Positions 1 to 7,619 of a stretch of DNA of 33,748 nt are shown here, piece after piece (positions within the stretch are counted from its first letter, which is position 1; each line of letters begins with the position of its first letter). Both the position numbers and the translations under genes were made by a program. The DNA is from an uncultured Prevotellaceae bacterium (GTDB lineage: Bacteria; Bacteroidota; Bacteroidia; Bacteroidales; Bacteroidaceae), in the NCBI GenBank assembly GCA_900316985.1, contig ONFE01000036.1, forward strand, positions 1 through 33,748, given 5' to 3'. Under the pieces are notes generated by a model, which was not told the DNA's origin, did not search any database, and was given only the letters and a program-made list of their open reading frames with translations.

Positions 1-957
1 GCCTTTGGGAATAATAGTATTATTACACCCTGCAATCAGTGTGTTGGTTGCAGTTTCAATAAGCGCATTACAGTTATTCCTTGAATCATATACAGGATTT
101 CCACTTTCAACAGAAATACTCGTCAGGCCGGAGCAGTCTCTGAACGCATAATCGCCGATACTTGTCACGCCTTCGGGGATGGTTACGCTCGTCAGGCCGG
201 AGCATCCACTGAACGCCCCGCCGCCGATATTTATCACGCCTTCGGGGATGGTTACACTCGTCAGATTGGAGCATCCAGAGAACGCTCCAGCACCGATGCT
301 TGTCACGGTTAATTCCGTTGAACCGACATACACTTTCTCTGGGATGACCACTTCTGGCTCAGGTAGTGAGATTGTCTGATAGTAAACAGCATTGAGCGTC
401 ATAGATCCACTGTACAGCATGAGGTCAAGATCACGCCCCAGGCCACCTTTGGCACACTCATTAGCCATAGTCTGAGTGATTGGAACTTCATTCAAGCCAT
501 CCTCCCACTTCACATGATCGTAATAAGTGTTACTCCACCAGCCATTCATAATTTTCAAGTCAAAATCAGAAGAAACGTCTGAAACGTCAAATATCAGAGT
601 CTTCAGACTGAAGTAAACATCATCAGGAATAGTGGGCAGATGTGTACCCTCAGTAGAACTGAAGCGCATGGATGCAGCGTCCCAAGCACCAGGTGTGAAT
701 GGTAGTTGAGGATCTTCTGCTTTTTCTTCTTCTGACCTGTTAGGGTCACCATAGATATAGACCTTTTTATCAAACATGGCAGGCTTGATATCTGTTGCCT
801 CCGTTCCGCTGACTGTAAAGGACCATGTGAACCCTTTGTCGTCAGTCCATGTTTCTGCCTTCGTCTGCATATAACCGCAGAGCAAAAGAGTTAACAGAAA
901 AAGTCTGAAGCATTGCAAGTGCTTCGAAACCTGTAGCGATAATAATTGTAATTTCAT
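1..957 (-). CDS. BspA-like leucine-rich-repeat surface protein (3' end outside window)
   Basis: An open frame of 319 codons runs from an ATG at 957 to the window edge without a stop, so the C-terminus is missing. Residues 1-34 are a signal peptide with a hydrophobic core (LFLLTLLLCGY). A non-repetitive region follows, up to about residue 215. Then come 23-residue repeats of the BspA/Treponema LRR type, with the pattern GAFSGCSNLTSVTIPEGV. At DNA level the repeats are 69-bp tandem copies. Proteins of this family are exported to the cell surface and are linked to adhesion and matrix binding; that role is family knowledge, not shown here. A separate promoter at 1261-1292 and a leader of about 300 nt precede it. 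C-terminal anchoring or sorting cannot be judged. Confidence 0.85.
   Translation of the reverse strand, partial: MKLQLLSLQVSKHLQCFRLFLLTLLLCGYMQTKAETWTDDKGFTWSFTVSGTEATDIKPAMFDKKVYIYGDPNRSEEEKAEDPQLPFTPGAWDAASMRFSSTEGTHLPTIPDDVYFSLKTLIFDVSDVSSDFDLKIMNGWWSNTYYDHVKWEDGLNEVPITQTMANECAKGGLGRDLDLMLYSGSMTLNAVYYQTISLPEPEVVIPEKVYVGSTELTVTSIGAGAFSGCSNLTSVTIPEGVINIGGGAFSGCSGLTSVTIPEGVTSIGDYAFRDCSGLTSISVESGNPVYDSRNNCNALIETATNTLIAGCNNTIIPKG
121..310 (-). repeat. Tandem 69-bp LRR-coding repeats
   Basis: The 15-mer CGTCAGGCCGGAGCA begins at 121 and 190 and recurs with three changes at 259, an exact 69-bp period (23 codons). The copies encode successive LRR units of the BspA-like protein. The near identity of the first two suggests recent unit duplication. 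Confidence 0.8.
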
Positions 958-1254
958 AATGTATAGTTTCAATTAATTATGTATATTTTGTTCTTTTGGA
1001 ATAAAAGACAGAAAAAGAAAACGTGGACTGATTACTTCGTCTACGTTTCTCGAGGTATCGCCAAACACCTAACACACTATATACGAGTAAAAGCCCACGC
1101 CTTTCAGCGTGAGCATCCGTACCTTTACTCTTGATTGTCTCTTTATTTTGGCGAATTTCAGAAACAAGATTCAAAGCGGACGCTTCATTTCTTATATGTC
1201 TTTGATTGTTTTATGTCATAAGCATATATTTGGGTTTGTACTATATTATTAGTC
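958..1254 (-). promoter_or_regulatory. Long structured 5' leader of the BspA-like gene
   Basis: About 300 nt separate the predicted start of transcription from the ATG. Read on the minus strand, GAGUAAA (1130-1124) pairs with UUUACUC (1091-1085). These enclose a second 8-bp helix, GCUCACGC (1114-1107) with GCGUGGGC (1100-1093), loop UGAAAG, which includes a U-G pair that works only in the minus-strand RNA. Further down, CGUAGAC and GUCCACG (about 1044-1021, one mismatch) form a hairpin followed by UUUUCUUUUU, which resembles an attenuator. I do not recognise a named riboswitch. A 65-codon ORF across this region (1174-977) has no other support. Confidence 0.45.
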
Positions 1255-1260
1255 TGAGTG

Positions 1261-1292
1261 CAAAGATATAGAATTATCCCGAAACTTCCAAA
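1261..1292 (-). promoter_or_regulatory. Promoter of the BspA-like gene
   Basis: The minus strand carries TTTG (1292-1289), a 20-nt spacer, then TATCTTTG (1268-1261). This matches the Bacteroidetes primary-sigma pattern TTTG-N19-21-TAnnTTTG. Confidence 0.65.
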
Positions 1293-1344
1293 TAATAAAA
1301 CAAAAAAAGAAGGAATCCCCCTACCCTATATTTGCGCCAGAAAC

Positions 1345-1379
1345 AAAAAAACGGCTCAACCTTCTGTTCGGATGCGCCG
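1345..1379 (-). terminator. Intrinsic terminator after rpsJ
   Basis: The minus-strand RNA has a stem from CGGC (1379-1376) to GCCG (1355-1352), continued by CA/UG and CC/GG pairs around an 8-nt loop. Seven U residues follow (1351-1345). It starts 26 nt after the rpsJ stop and so closes the str operon. Confidence 0.8.
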
Positions 1380-1404
1380 CCTTATGGATAGGGTTCAAAT
1401 ATGA

Positions 1405-1710
1405 TTACACCTTGATTTCTACCTCAACACCGCTGGGAAGCTCGAGCTTCATCAGGGCATCAACCGTCTTGGCGGTAGAGCTATAGATGTCGATCAGACG
1501 CTTGTAGTCTGACAACTGGAACTGCTCGCGAGCCTTCTTGTTGACAAAGGTTGAACGGTTTACGGTGAAGATACGCTTGTGAGTGGGAAGGGGGATAGGA
1601 CCGCTGACGATAGCGCCTGTGGCCTTTACGGCCTTCACAATCTTCTCTGCTGACTTGTCGACCAGCTGGTGGTCGTAGCTCTTCAGCTTGATACGAATTT
1701 TCTGACTCAT
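1405..1710 (-). CDS. rpsJ: 30S ribosomal protein S10
   Basis: The product is 101 residues, the usual S10 length, starting [20 protein letters not shown] and containing the conserved [17 protein letters not shown] segment. S10 is part of the 30S head and, as NusE, takes part in antitermination. Here it is the last gene of the rpsL-rpsG-fusA-rpsJ unit, 138 nt after fusA. In many Bacteroidales rpsJ runs straight into rplC; here a strong terminator and then an unrelated surface-protein gene follow. Confidence 0.97.
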   Translation of the reverse strand: MSQKIRIKLKSYDHQLVDKSAEKIVKAVKATGAIVSGPIPLPTHKRIFTVNRSTFVNKKAREQFQLSDYKRLIDIYSSTAKTVDALMKLELPSGVEVEIKV

Positions 1711-1753
1711 AATCTAAATTTTTAATTTTAATGATTTAACTGTTTATTATGCT

Positions 1754-1844
1754 AACGCTGCTAAAGAGTCATTTGCTCAACAGCGTTTATGGAGGAAGTG
1801 AAGAGCGGAAGAAGATTCTTCACTCTTCACTTTTCACTCTTAAC
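1754..1844 (-). repeat. fusA-rpsJ spacer with hairpins and heptamer repeats
   Basis: Four tandem 7-mers lie at 1817-1844 on the plus strand: TCTTCAC, TCTTCAC, TTTTCAC, TCTTAAC. Part of this array (1823-1832) pairs perfectly over 10 bp with 1796-1805. A second inverted repeat, AACGCTG/CAGCGTT, spans 1754-1787. No U-tract follows either hairpin, so they are more likely processing or stability elements, or simply repeat by-products, than terminators. Confidence 0.55.
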
Positions 1845-1848
1845 TTTT

Positions 1849-3978
1849 TTAGACGAGGTCCACACGTCCCTTGATCTCCTCAAGCACAGTCTTGGCAATG
1901 CTTGAAGACAGCGGAGCGTGATGGTCATACTCCATAGAACTGGTAGCACGACCGGAAGTGATGGTACGCAGGGCTGTTACATAACCGAACATCTCTGCCA
2001 GGGGAACCATAGCCTTGATGATACGTCCACCGCTACGGCCTTCTTCCATACCTTCCACCTGACCACGGCGCTTGTTGAGGTCACCGATCACGTCACCCAT
2101 GTTCTCCTCAGGAGTAACAACCTCGAGTTTCATGATAGGCTCCATCAGCACGGGGCCGGCCTTCTGGCAAACTGCCTTGTAAGCGAAACGGGCAGCCAGT
2201 TCGAAGGAAAGCTGGTCAGAGTCAACGGGGTGGAAAGAACCGTCGAGCAGCACGACCTTCAGAGAATCCATGGGATAGCCACCCAGAACACCGTTCTTCA
2301 TGGCATCCTCGAAGCCCTTCTGTACAGAGGGGATGAATTCCTTGGGCACGTTACCACCCTTCACCTCGTTGATGAACTGCAGACCGCCGTTCTCCTTCAC
2401 ATCCCAATCGTCATCCACAGGACCGACGTTCACGATGATGTCAGCGAACTTACCGCGACCACCCGACTGCTTCTTGTAAACCTCACGATGGTTCTCAACA
2501 GTCTTGGTGATAGCCTCCTTGTAGTTCACCTGAGGCTTACCCTGGTTACACTCAACCTTGAATTCACGCTTCAGACGGTCGATAATGATATCCAGGTGAA
2601 GCTCACCCATACCTGAGATAACGGTCTGGCCGCTCTGCTCGTCGGTATGTACGGTGAAGGTCGGGTCTTCCTCAGCCAGTTTGGCGAGACCATTGTCGAG
2701 CTTGGCAATGTCGGCCTGGCTCTTGGGCTCCACCGCGATGGAAATCACAGTGTCGGGGAAGGAAATGCTTTCCAGTACGATAGGATGAGCCTCATCACAG
2801 AGGGTATCACCCGTGCGGATATCCTTGAAACCTACACCTGCACCGATATCACCGGCGTCGATGCTGTCCATGGGATTCTGCTTGTTGGAGTGCATCTGGA
2901 ACAGACGGCTCACGCGCTCCTTCTTGCCGGAACGGGTGTTATACACGTATGAACCGGCCTCCACCTTACCTGAGTAAACGCGGAAGAATACCAGACGACC
3001 TACGTATGGGTCGGTAGCAATCTTGAAGGCCAGAGCCGATGTAGGCTCGTCCTCAGAGGGCTTGCGGTCTTCCTCTTCACCGGTGTCGGGATTCTCACCC
3101 ACGATGGCGGGAGTATCCAGTGGTGAAGGCAGGAATGCACAAACATAGTCGAGCAGGGTCTGAACACCCTTGTTCTTGAATGAAGAACCGCAGAGCATGG
3201 GAACACACTCCATTGCGATGGTACCCTTGCGGATAGCAGCAATCAGCTCTTCCTCGGTGATAGAGTTGGGATCATCGAAGAACTTCTCCATCAGAGCCTC
3301 ATCGAACTCAGCGGCGGTCTCGACAAGCTTGTCGCGCCACTCCTGAGCCTCGTCTTTCAGGTCATCGGGAATCTCATCGATTTCGAACTCAGCACCCTGG
3401 GTCTCATCATGCCAGATGATAGCCTTCATCTTGAGCAGATCAACCACACCCTTGAAGGTCTCTTCCTGACCGATAGGAATAACCAGAGAAACAGGGTTTG
3501 CACCCAGCACGTCCTTCATCTGCTGCAGCACGTCAAAGTAGTTGGCACCGGAACGGTCCATCTTGTTGACGTAACCCAGACGGGGAACGTTATACTTGTC
3601 AGCCTGACGCCAAACGGTCTCTGACTGGGGCTGCACACCACCCACTGCACAGTAGGTAGCCACGGCTCCGTCGAGCACACGCAGTGATCGCTCCACCTCA
3701 GCAGTGAAGTCAACGTGTCCCGGAGTGTCGATCAGGTTGATCTTAAACTGTTTGTTGTTATAGTTCCAGAAACAAGTGGTAGCAGCAGAAGTGATGGTGA
3801 TACCACGCTCCTGTTCCTGAGCCATCCAGTCCATCGTTGCACCACCGTCGTGCACCTCACCAATCTTGTGGGTCTTACCGGTGTAGAAGAGGATACGCTC
3901 AGAGGTAGTTGTCTTACCGGCATCGATGTGAGCCATGATACCGATATTACGAGTCAAATGTAAATCGTGCTTTGCCAT
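1849..3978 (-). CDS. fusA: Elongation factor G
   Basis: The 709-residue protein matches full-length EF-G, the GTPase that drives ribosomal translocation and, with RRF, ribosome recycling. G1 is AHIDAGKTT near the N-terminus, switch I contains [14 protein letters not shown]3 is DTPGH, and G4 is NKMD. The C-terminal domain contains [15 protein letters not shown]. Its position between rpsG and rpsJ marks the canonical fusA rather than a paralogue. The gap to rpsG is 34 nt, with no promoter box seen, so it is read from the rpsL promoter. Confidence 0.97.
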   Translation of the reverse strand: MAKHDLHLTRNIGIMAHIDAGKTTTSERILFYTGKTHKIGEVHDGGATMDWMAQEQERGITITSAATTCFWNYNNKQFKINLIDTPGHVDFTAEVERSLRVLDGAVATYCAVGGVQPQSETVWRQADKYNVPRLGYVNKMDRSGANYFDVLQQMKDVLGANPVSLVIPIGQEETFKGVVDLLKMKAIIWHDETQGAEFEIDEIPDDLKDEAQEWRDKLVETAAEFDEALMEKFFDDPNSITEEELIAAIRKGTIAMECVPMLCGSSFKNKGVQTLLDYVCAFLPSPLDTPAIVGENPDTGEEEDRKPSEDEPTSALAFKIATDPYVGRLVFFRVYSGKVEAGSYVYNTRSGKKERVSRLFQMHSNKQNPMDSIDAGDIGAGVGFKDIRTGDTLCDEAHPIVLESISFPDTVISIAVEPKSQADIAKLDNGLAKLAEEDPTFTVHTDEQSGQTVISGMGELHLDIIIDRLKREFKVECNQGKPQVNYKEAITKTVENHREVYKKQSGGRGKFADIIVNVGPVDDDWDVKENGGLQFINEVKGGNVPKEFIPSVQKGFEDAMKNGVLGGYPMDSLKVVLLDGSFHPVDSDQLSFELAARFAYKAVCQKAGPVLMEPIMKLEVVTPEENMGDVIGDLNKRRGQVEGMEEGRSGGRIIKAMVPLAEMFGYVTALRTITSGRATSSMEYDHHAPLSSSIAKTVLEEIKGRVDLV

Positions 3979-4012
3979 TTCTTTTTATCCTTATATCTTT
4001 TTACCTAATCAA

Positions 4013-4489
4013 TTAAAAGCGGAAATGAGCGAATGCACGGTTAGCCTCAGCCATGCGGTGCATATCTTCCTTACGCTTGAAGGCACCACCCTGGTTGTTG
4101 TAGGCGTCCATAATCTCAGCAGCCAGACGGTCGGCCATAGACTTACCGCCACGCTTACGGGCAAACTGAATCATATTCTTCATTGAAACACTCTCCTTAC
4201 GGTCAGGACGGATTTCGGTAGGAACCTGGAAAGTGGCACCACCGATACGACGGCTCTTCACCTCCACCTGGGGTGTGATATTGTCGAGGGCCTGCTTCCA
4301 AATCTCGAGGGCAGGTTTCTCCTCATTAGCCATCTTCTCCTTCACAATGTCAAGAGCCTTGTAGAAAATTTCATACGATGTATTCTTCTTACCGTCATAC
4401 ATCAGATGATTCACGAACTTTGAGACCTTCTGGTCGTTGAAGACTGGATCCGGCAGGATCACACGCTTCTTTGGTTTTGCTTTTCTCAT
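4013..4489 (-). CDS. rpsG: 30S ribosomal protein S7
   Basis: The product is 158 residues and starts [19 protein letters not shown], with the conserved [21 protein letters not shown] segment near the C-terminus. S7 nucleates assembly of the 30S head by binding the 3' domain of 16S rRNA. In E. coli it also represses the str mRNA by binding the rpsL-rpsG spacer. A comparable 187-nt spacer with a composite hairpin lies upstream here. Confidence 0.97.
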   Translation of the reverse strand: MRKAKPKKRVILPDPVFNDQKVSKFVNHLMYDGKKNTSYEIFYKALDIVKEKMANEEKPALEIWKQALDNITPQVEVKSRRIGGATFQVPTEIRPDRKESVSMKNMIQFARKRGGKSMADRLAAEIMDAYNNQGGAFKRKEDMHRMAEANRAFAHFRF

Positions 4490-4618
4490 TTTGTTATTTA
4501 ATAATTATATTCTGCTTGGGGTTGTCTGTTTCTTTGTTCTTCAACGTCCGCTCTCGGACATTTACTCAACCTGTCGTTAACAATTCTCCAGCAAAACGAT
4601 TATTTGTTACTTTGAAGG

Positions 4619-4660
4619 AAGTGCCCCGCTTCAGCTATCTCCAGCAGTAGCTGGGCACTT
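4619..4660 (-). promoter_or_regulatory. Composite hairpin in the rpsL-rpsG spacer
   Basis: AAGTGCCC (4619-4626) pairs perfectly with GGGCACTT (4653-4660). Inside it, AGCTA (4633-4637) pairs with TAGCT (4648-4652), leaving a six-nt bulge on one side. The minus-strand RNA has no U-tract after it, so it is unlikely to terminate the operon. Position and shape would fit an S7-binding translational control site, by analogy with E. coli. On the plus strand the same hairpin is followed by a T-rich run. Confidence 0.5.
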
Positions 4661-4676
4661 TTCTTTTTCGGCCCGA

Positions 4677-5057
4677 TTACTTCTTAGCCTTAGGACGCTT
4701 GGCACCGTACTTTGAACGGCGCTGAGTGCGGTTAGCCACACCAGCGGTATCCAATGTACCACGTACGATGTGATAACGTACACCAGGAAGGTCCTTTACA
4801 CGACCACCGCGAACGAGCACGATAGAGTGCTCCTGCAGGTTGTGGCCTTCTCCTGGAATGTAGGAGTTTACCTCCTTCTGGTTTGTCAAACGAACACGGG
4901 CTACTTTGCGCATAGCCGAATTAGGCTTCTTCGGGGTCGTTGTGTAAACACGTACACAAACGCCACGACGCTGAGGACATGAGTCCAAAGCGGGCGACTT
5001 GCTCTTGTCAACAAGTGCCTTTCTGCCTTTTCTTACCAATTGTGAAATTGTAGGCAT
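4677..5057 (-). CDS. rpsL: 30S ribosomal protein S12
   Basis: The 126-residue protein contains the S12 signatures [19 protein letters not shown] and [14 protein letters not shown]12 sits at the decoding centre. The two lysines whose substitution classically gives streptomycin resistance are both wild type (PKKPNSA and RVKDLPG). It is the first gene of the str unit, with its own promoter about 85 nt upstream. Confidence 0.97.
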   Translation of the reverse strand: MPTISQLVRKGRKALVDKSKSPALDSCPQRRGVCVRVYTTTPKKPNSAMRKVARVRLTNQKEVNSYIPGEGHNLQEHSIVLVRGGRVKDLPGVRYHIVRGTLDTAGVANRTQRRSKYGAKRPKAKK

Positions 5058-5140
5058 TTTACTTTACTTTTTTAATTTATATATATATTTATTTGTATTC
5101 GAATATGTGCACAATAGTCCCAACGGACCATTTTGGGCTG

Positions 5141-5172
5141 CAAAGGTACGAAGTTTCTTTGAAAACACCTAA
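5141..5172 (-). promoter_or_regulatory. Promoter of rpsL operon
   Basis: TACCTTTG (5148-5141, minus) is a full match to TAnnTTTG. The upstream element is weak: TTAG at 5172-5169, 20 nt away. It lies between the DUF3467 terminator and rpsL. Confidence 0.65.
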
Positions 5173-5179
5173 TTATAAA

Positions 5180-5227
5180 TAAAGCAAAAAGGCTATACTT
5201 GGCAATATTTAGCAAAGTATAGCCTTT
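5180..5227 (-). terminator. Intrinsic terminator after the DUF3467 gene
   Basis: A perfect 13-bp stem, AAAGGCTATACTT (5188-5200) with AAGTATAGCCTTT (5215-5227), has a 14-nt loop. The minus-strand RNA continues with UUUUUGCUUUAUUU. It separates the upstream gene from the rpsL promoter. Confidence 0.85.
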
Positions 5228-5245
5228 ATTAACTATTTTTATCGG

Positions 5246-5563
5246 TTATGCATCACCTTTTGGCGTTCCAAAGGGTGTTGCTGTACGAGGAGTTGGGTTG
5301 GGAATCTCGATTTTCCCAAACTCTTGCTCATAGCGCATGACATTCTCCTGGAGTGCTGCCAGCAGGCGCTTGGCATGCTCCGGAGCCAGGATTACACGGC
5401 TTTTCACCTTAGCCTTCTGCAAACCAGGCAGCATTGCTGCAAAGTCAAGGATAAACTCAGAATGTGAGTGAATAATCATTGCCAAATTGGAGTATTCTCC
5501 CTGAGCCACGTCCGGGGACAGTTCCAGTTGCAACTGCCCATTGTTATGATTATTGTCTGCCAT
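5246..5563 (-). CDS. DUF3467 family protein
   Basis: The protein has 105 residues, no signal peptide and no membrane span, so it is probably cytosolic. I recognise the DUF3467 pattern from EYSNLAMIIHSHSEFILDFA and the stretch VILAPEHAKRLLAALQENV. Its function is unknown. In other Bacteroidales I recall a member of this family sitting between rpoC and rpsL. Here it keeps its place before rpsL, but trpS and three envelope genes separate it from rpoC. It starts 12 nt after the severed tail of the upstream gene and no promoter box is seen, so it is probably read through from 8767. Confidence 0.8.
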   Translation of the reverse strand: MADNNHNNGQLQLELSPDVAQGEYSNLAMIIHSHSEFILDFAAMLPGLQKAKVKSRVILAPEHAKRLLAALQENVMRYEQEFGKIEIPNPTPRTATPFGTPKGDA

Positions 5564-5575
5564 AATAGTAAATCT

Positions 5576-5761
5576 TTATTTCTTAATAACCTTTTTGCCG
5601 TTAATAATATAGAGACCAGGCACGGAAGCACGGTTGACATGCTGACCGCCGATTTCGTAAACCCGATTAATCCCAGAATAATTTTTCACTGAAACATGGT
5701 CTATACCTGTCTCTGTAAAGGGACTGCCAAAAATCACATTGACTACCTGATTGAGAAACAT
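5576..5761 (-). pseudogene. Frameshifted C-terminal tail of the upstream PCMD protein
   Basis: This frame overlaps the end of the 5667-6854 gene. It encodes the expected end of that protein: SPFTETGIDHVSV, then a tail ending GLYIINGKKVIKK, the typical C-terminal sorting-like motif of Prevotella secreted proteins. It has no start signal of its own. Removing one base, most simply from the run of five A at 5729-5733, would join it in frame to the main gene. Confidence 0.75.
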
Positions 5762-6854
5762 CCAAATCGATTAAGGCGTAAAGTTTATCTGCGGTAAACT
5801 TGGCATCCAGATTGATTTTCAGGTCACCAAGCGCGGCAGCATATGTCTCATTGCCTATGACAACAGGAACTTGATTCATCTTGATGGTTGTATATTCACC
5901 CTCTGTCACGCCAGTAAGGTTGTCCGCGATAACATCTCCCAACTCAATACCTGGAGCCAATACGAAATCCTTGATAGACAGTTTATAGGTTCCGTCTGTA
6001 TTCTTGTTGATGTTAATGGTACTTGAAGGAATGACCTTTGTCTCCGTACCTTCACTTATATTAATTTTCACTACAAGTTCATCGGTATAGGAGGTACCCG
6101 TCTCTTCAGCCGATGACTTGTAAATGAGTTCCACATCATCGACGAGCAGCACTTCGTCACCCTTGCCGCCGCCAGGAGTGGCACAAGTAGAGAACGTCAG
6201 CATGATAGCCTTTGGCGCAAGATTCGTTTCAGCATATGTAAAAGGCACACTGATGCGCGTCCATTCCGAACAGGCTGCAATAGAAGGATACTCTGCCCAG
6301 CCCACCTTATTGTTATAGGTCTTGTCTTCAGGGGCCTGGTAGTAAGTTCCATCAGTAATATAAGCACTCATATTGGCAAGAGTACCAGCTTTTCCCGTGG
6401 AGAACTTCACCCAAAATGCGATAGAATCAGGACGGGCTTCAAGCACCTGATAGTAAGGATCCTCATTCCGGTCTGTTTCTGTTTTAGTCATATCCACCTC
6501 GGAATGATTAGCTGGATCATCAGCTTTTATCGAACCTGCATTCAGGCGTCCGGTAGTTACTGTACCATTAGCAATCTGCCCCCAAACTGAGGTTGCTTGC
6601 AGTTTAACACTGTAATTGCCGCTATGGGCATCAGTACTCTTAAAACAATGTTCTCCTGCTAGTGAGGCCCATGTCCCGGAAGCGCTCGTAAACGAATGCC
6701 AATAGCGGGGCTCTACAGCCTGTGACGCCGGGGCATCTTTATCAACGCCCCAGTCTTCGAAGCCACCATTCTGAATATTAGGTTGGTTATCCGTACCGGC
6801 CAAAGCTGCCAAAGACAACATGACCAAGCTTATTAGCGTAAAAAACTTCTTCAT
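5667..6854 (-). CDS. Secreted PCMD-domain protein, C-terminus frameshifted
   Basis: The product is 395 residues as read. A signal peptide occupies 1-19 (MKKFFTLISLVMLSLAALAG). A PCMD (putative carbohydrate metabolism) domain covers about 25-246, starting NIQNGGFEDWG and ending DEVLLVDDVELIY. A calycin-like beta domain covers about 255-360. The last 34 or so residues (from about QCDFWQSLYRDRYR) look like out-of-frame reading, because the real ending lies in the adjacent frame (5576-5761). The gene begins 3 nt after the beta-barrel gene, so they share a transcript. A role in handling extracellular glycan or surface protein is a guess from the domain name only. Confidence 0.8.
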   Translation of the reverse strand: MKKFFTLISLVMLSLAALAGTDNQPNIQNGGFEDWGVDKDAPASQAVEPRYWHSFTSASGTWASLAGEHCFKSTDAHSGNYSVKLQATSVWGQIANGTVTTGRLNAGSIKADDPANHSEVDMTKTETDRNEDPYYQVLEARPDSIAFWVKFSTGKAGTLANMSAYITDGTYYQAPEDKTYNNKVGWAEYPSIAACSEWTRISVPFTYAETNLAPKAIMLTFSTCATPGGGKGDEVLLVDDVELIYKSSAEETGTSYTDELVVKINISEGTETKVIPSSTININKNTDGTYKLSIKDFVLAPGIELGDVIADNLTGVTEGEYTTIKMNQVPVVIGNETYAAALGDLKINLDAKFTADKLYALIDLDVSQSGSQCDFWQSLYRDRYRPCFSEKLFWD

Positions 6855-6857
6855 ATC

Positions 6858-7619
6858 TTATTTGATTTGATAAACTATTCCTATTGTACCATAGATGGGA
6901 TAGAGTGTCTGCTCCACAGTCTTGAAATCACTCTTGAACACACCCGTGAGTCCCCACGATAGATTGGCATAGAGGCCAAACTGATGCCACACGCGCCAAT
7001 CCACGCCTATATTCAGGCCAAACTGCAACGGACGCATATCATCACTGAAATCATAGTATCCGCGCGTGCTTTCCTCCTCGCCCATTTCCACTTTCTCGCC
7101 TGTAGGATTGCCTTTTCGCAGATAGCCGTTATACACGTTGCCTTCAAAACTCTTACTGGTAAGAACTGAAAGATAGGGACCCGCATAAAGGAGTACCCGA
7201 TCAGAAGGTTGGAAGGTAGCATTAACAGGAACCGTGAACATCCATTGACGGGCATCTGTTATCACCCGGCCTGTAAACCTTCCGTCAAGTGACTGACCAC
7301 CTCGCACCAAATCCATATAGTAAGACTTCACGGTAGCATCAATACTCATGCTCTTATTCTCGAAACGCAGACCGCCTTGAAGGCCCCATTTCCCCCAGAT
7401 ATTCTTCTGAACATCCACGCCAACAGAAAGATTGGGCTTCAATTCAAACTTATTGAGCTTACGGATGGTGGCAGGCATTCCGATAGGGGCAGTACCTCCG
7501 ATACTGTAGCCTACTCTACCCTTGATGTGCCAGTCTGAATTCTCTTCACGTTCTGCGCCCTGGACTGTCGCTGCCGACAGCAGCATGCAAAAAAATATGA
7601 TTGACAGTTTCTTCATCAT
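6858..7619 (-). CDS. Outer-membrane beta-barrel protein (PorT-like)
   Basis: The product has 253 residues with a signal peptide (1-21, ending VQGAE). The rest shows alternating aromatic/hydrophobic beta-strands typical of an 8-10-strand barrel, such as WGLQGGLRFENKSMSI, VLLYAGPYLSVLT, FGLNIGVDWRV and FGLYANLSWGLTGVF. The last strand ends YGTIGIVYQIK, suiting BAM recognition. It overlaps the lipoprotein stop by 4 nt (ATGA) and is followed 3 nt later by the PCMD gene, so the three are one operon, perhaps one envelope assembly. The family is outer-membrane beta-barrel of the PorT/OMP_b-brl_2 kind; the substrate is unknown. Confidence 0.8.
   Translation of the reverse strand: MMKKLSIIFFCMLLSAATVQGAEREENSDWHIKGRVGYSIGGTAPIGMPATIRKLNKFELKPNLSVGVDVQKNIWGKWGLQGGLRFENKSMSIDATVKSYYMDLVRGGQSLDGRFTGRVITDARQWMFTVPVNATFQPSDRVLLYAGPYLSVLTSKSFEGNVYNGYLRKGNPTGEKVEMGEEESTRGYYDFSDDMRPLQFGLNIGVDWRVWHQFGLYANLSWGLTGVFKSDFKTVEQTLYPIYGTIGIVYQIK

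Noticed and set aside
977-1174. 65-codon ORF (minus) inside the BspA leader
   Set aside because: It spans predicted RNA helices, has no recognisable domain, and its composition is that of a structured leader; a leader RNA explains it better.
1327-1334. TATATTTG on the plus strand as a promoter
   Set aside because: It matches the -7 pattern but has no upstream element, and no plus-strand gene follows; it lies beside a terminator in AT-rich DNA.
1918-2616. 232-codon ORF antisense to fusA
   Set aside because: A shadow of the highly biased fusA codons on the other strand, with no domain and no start signals. Similar antisense frames over rpoB, rpoC and tuf were rejected likewise.
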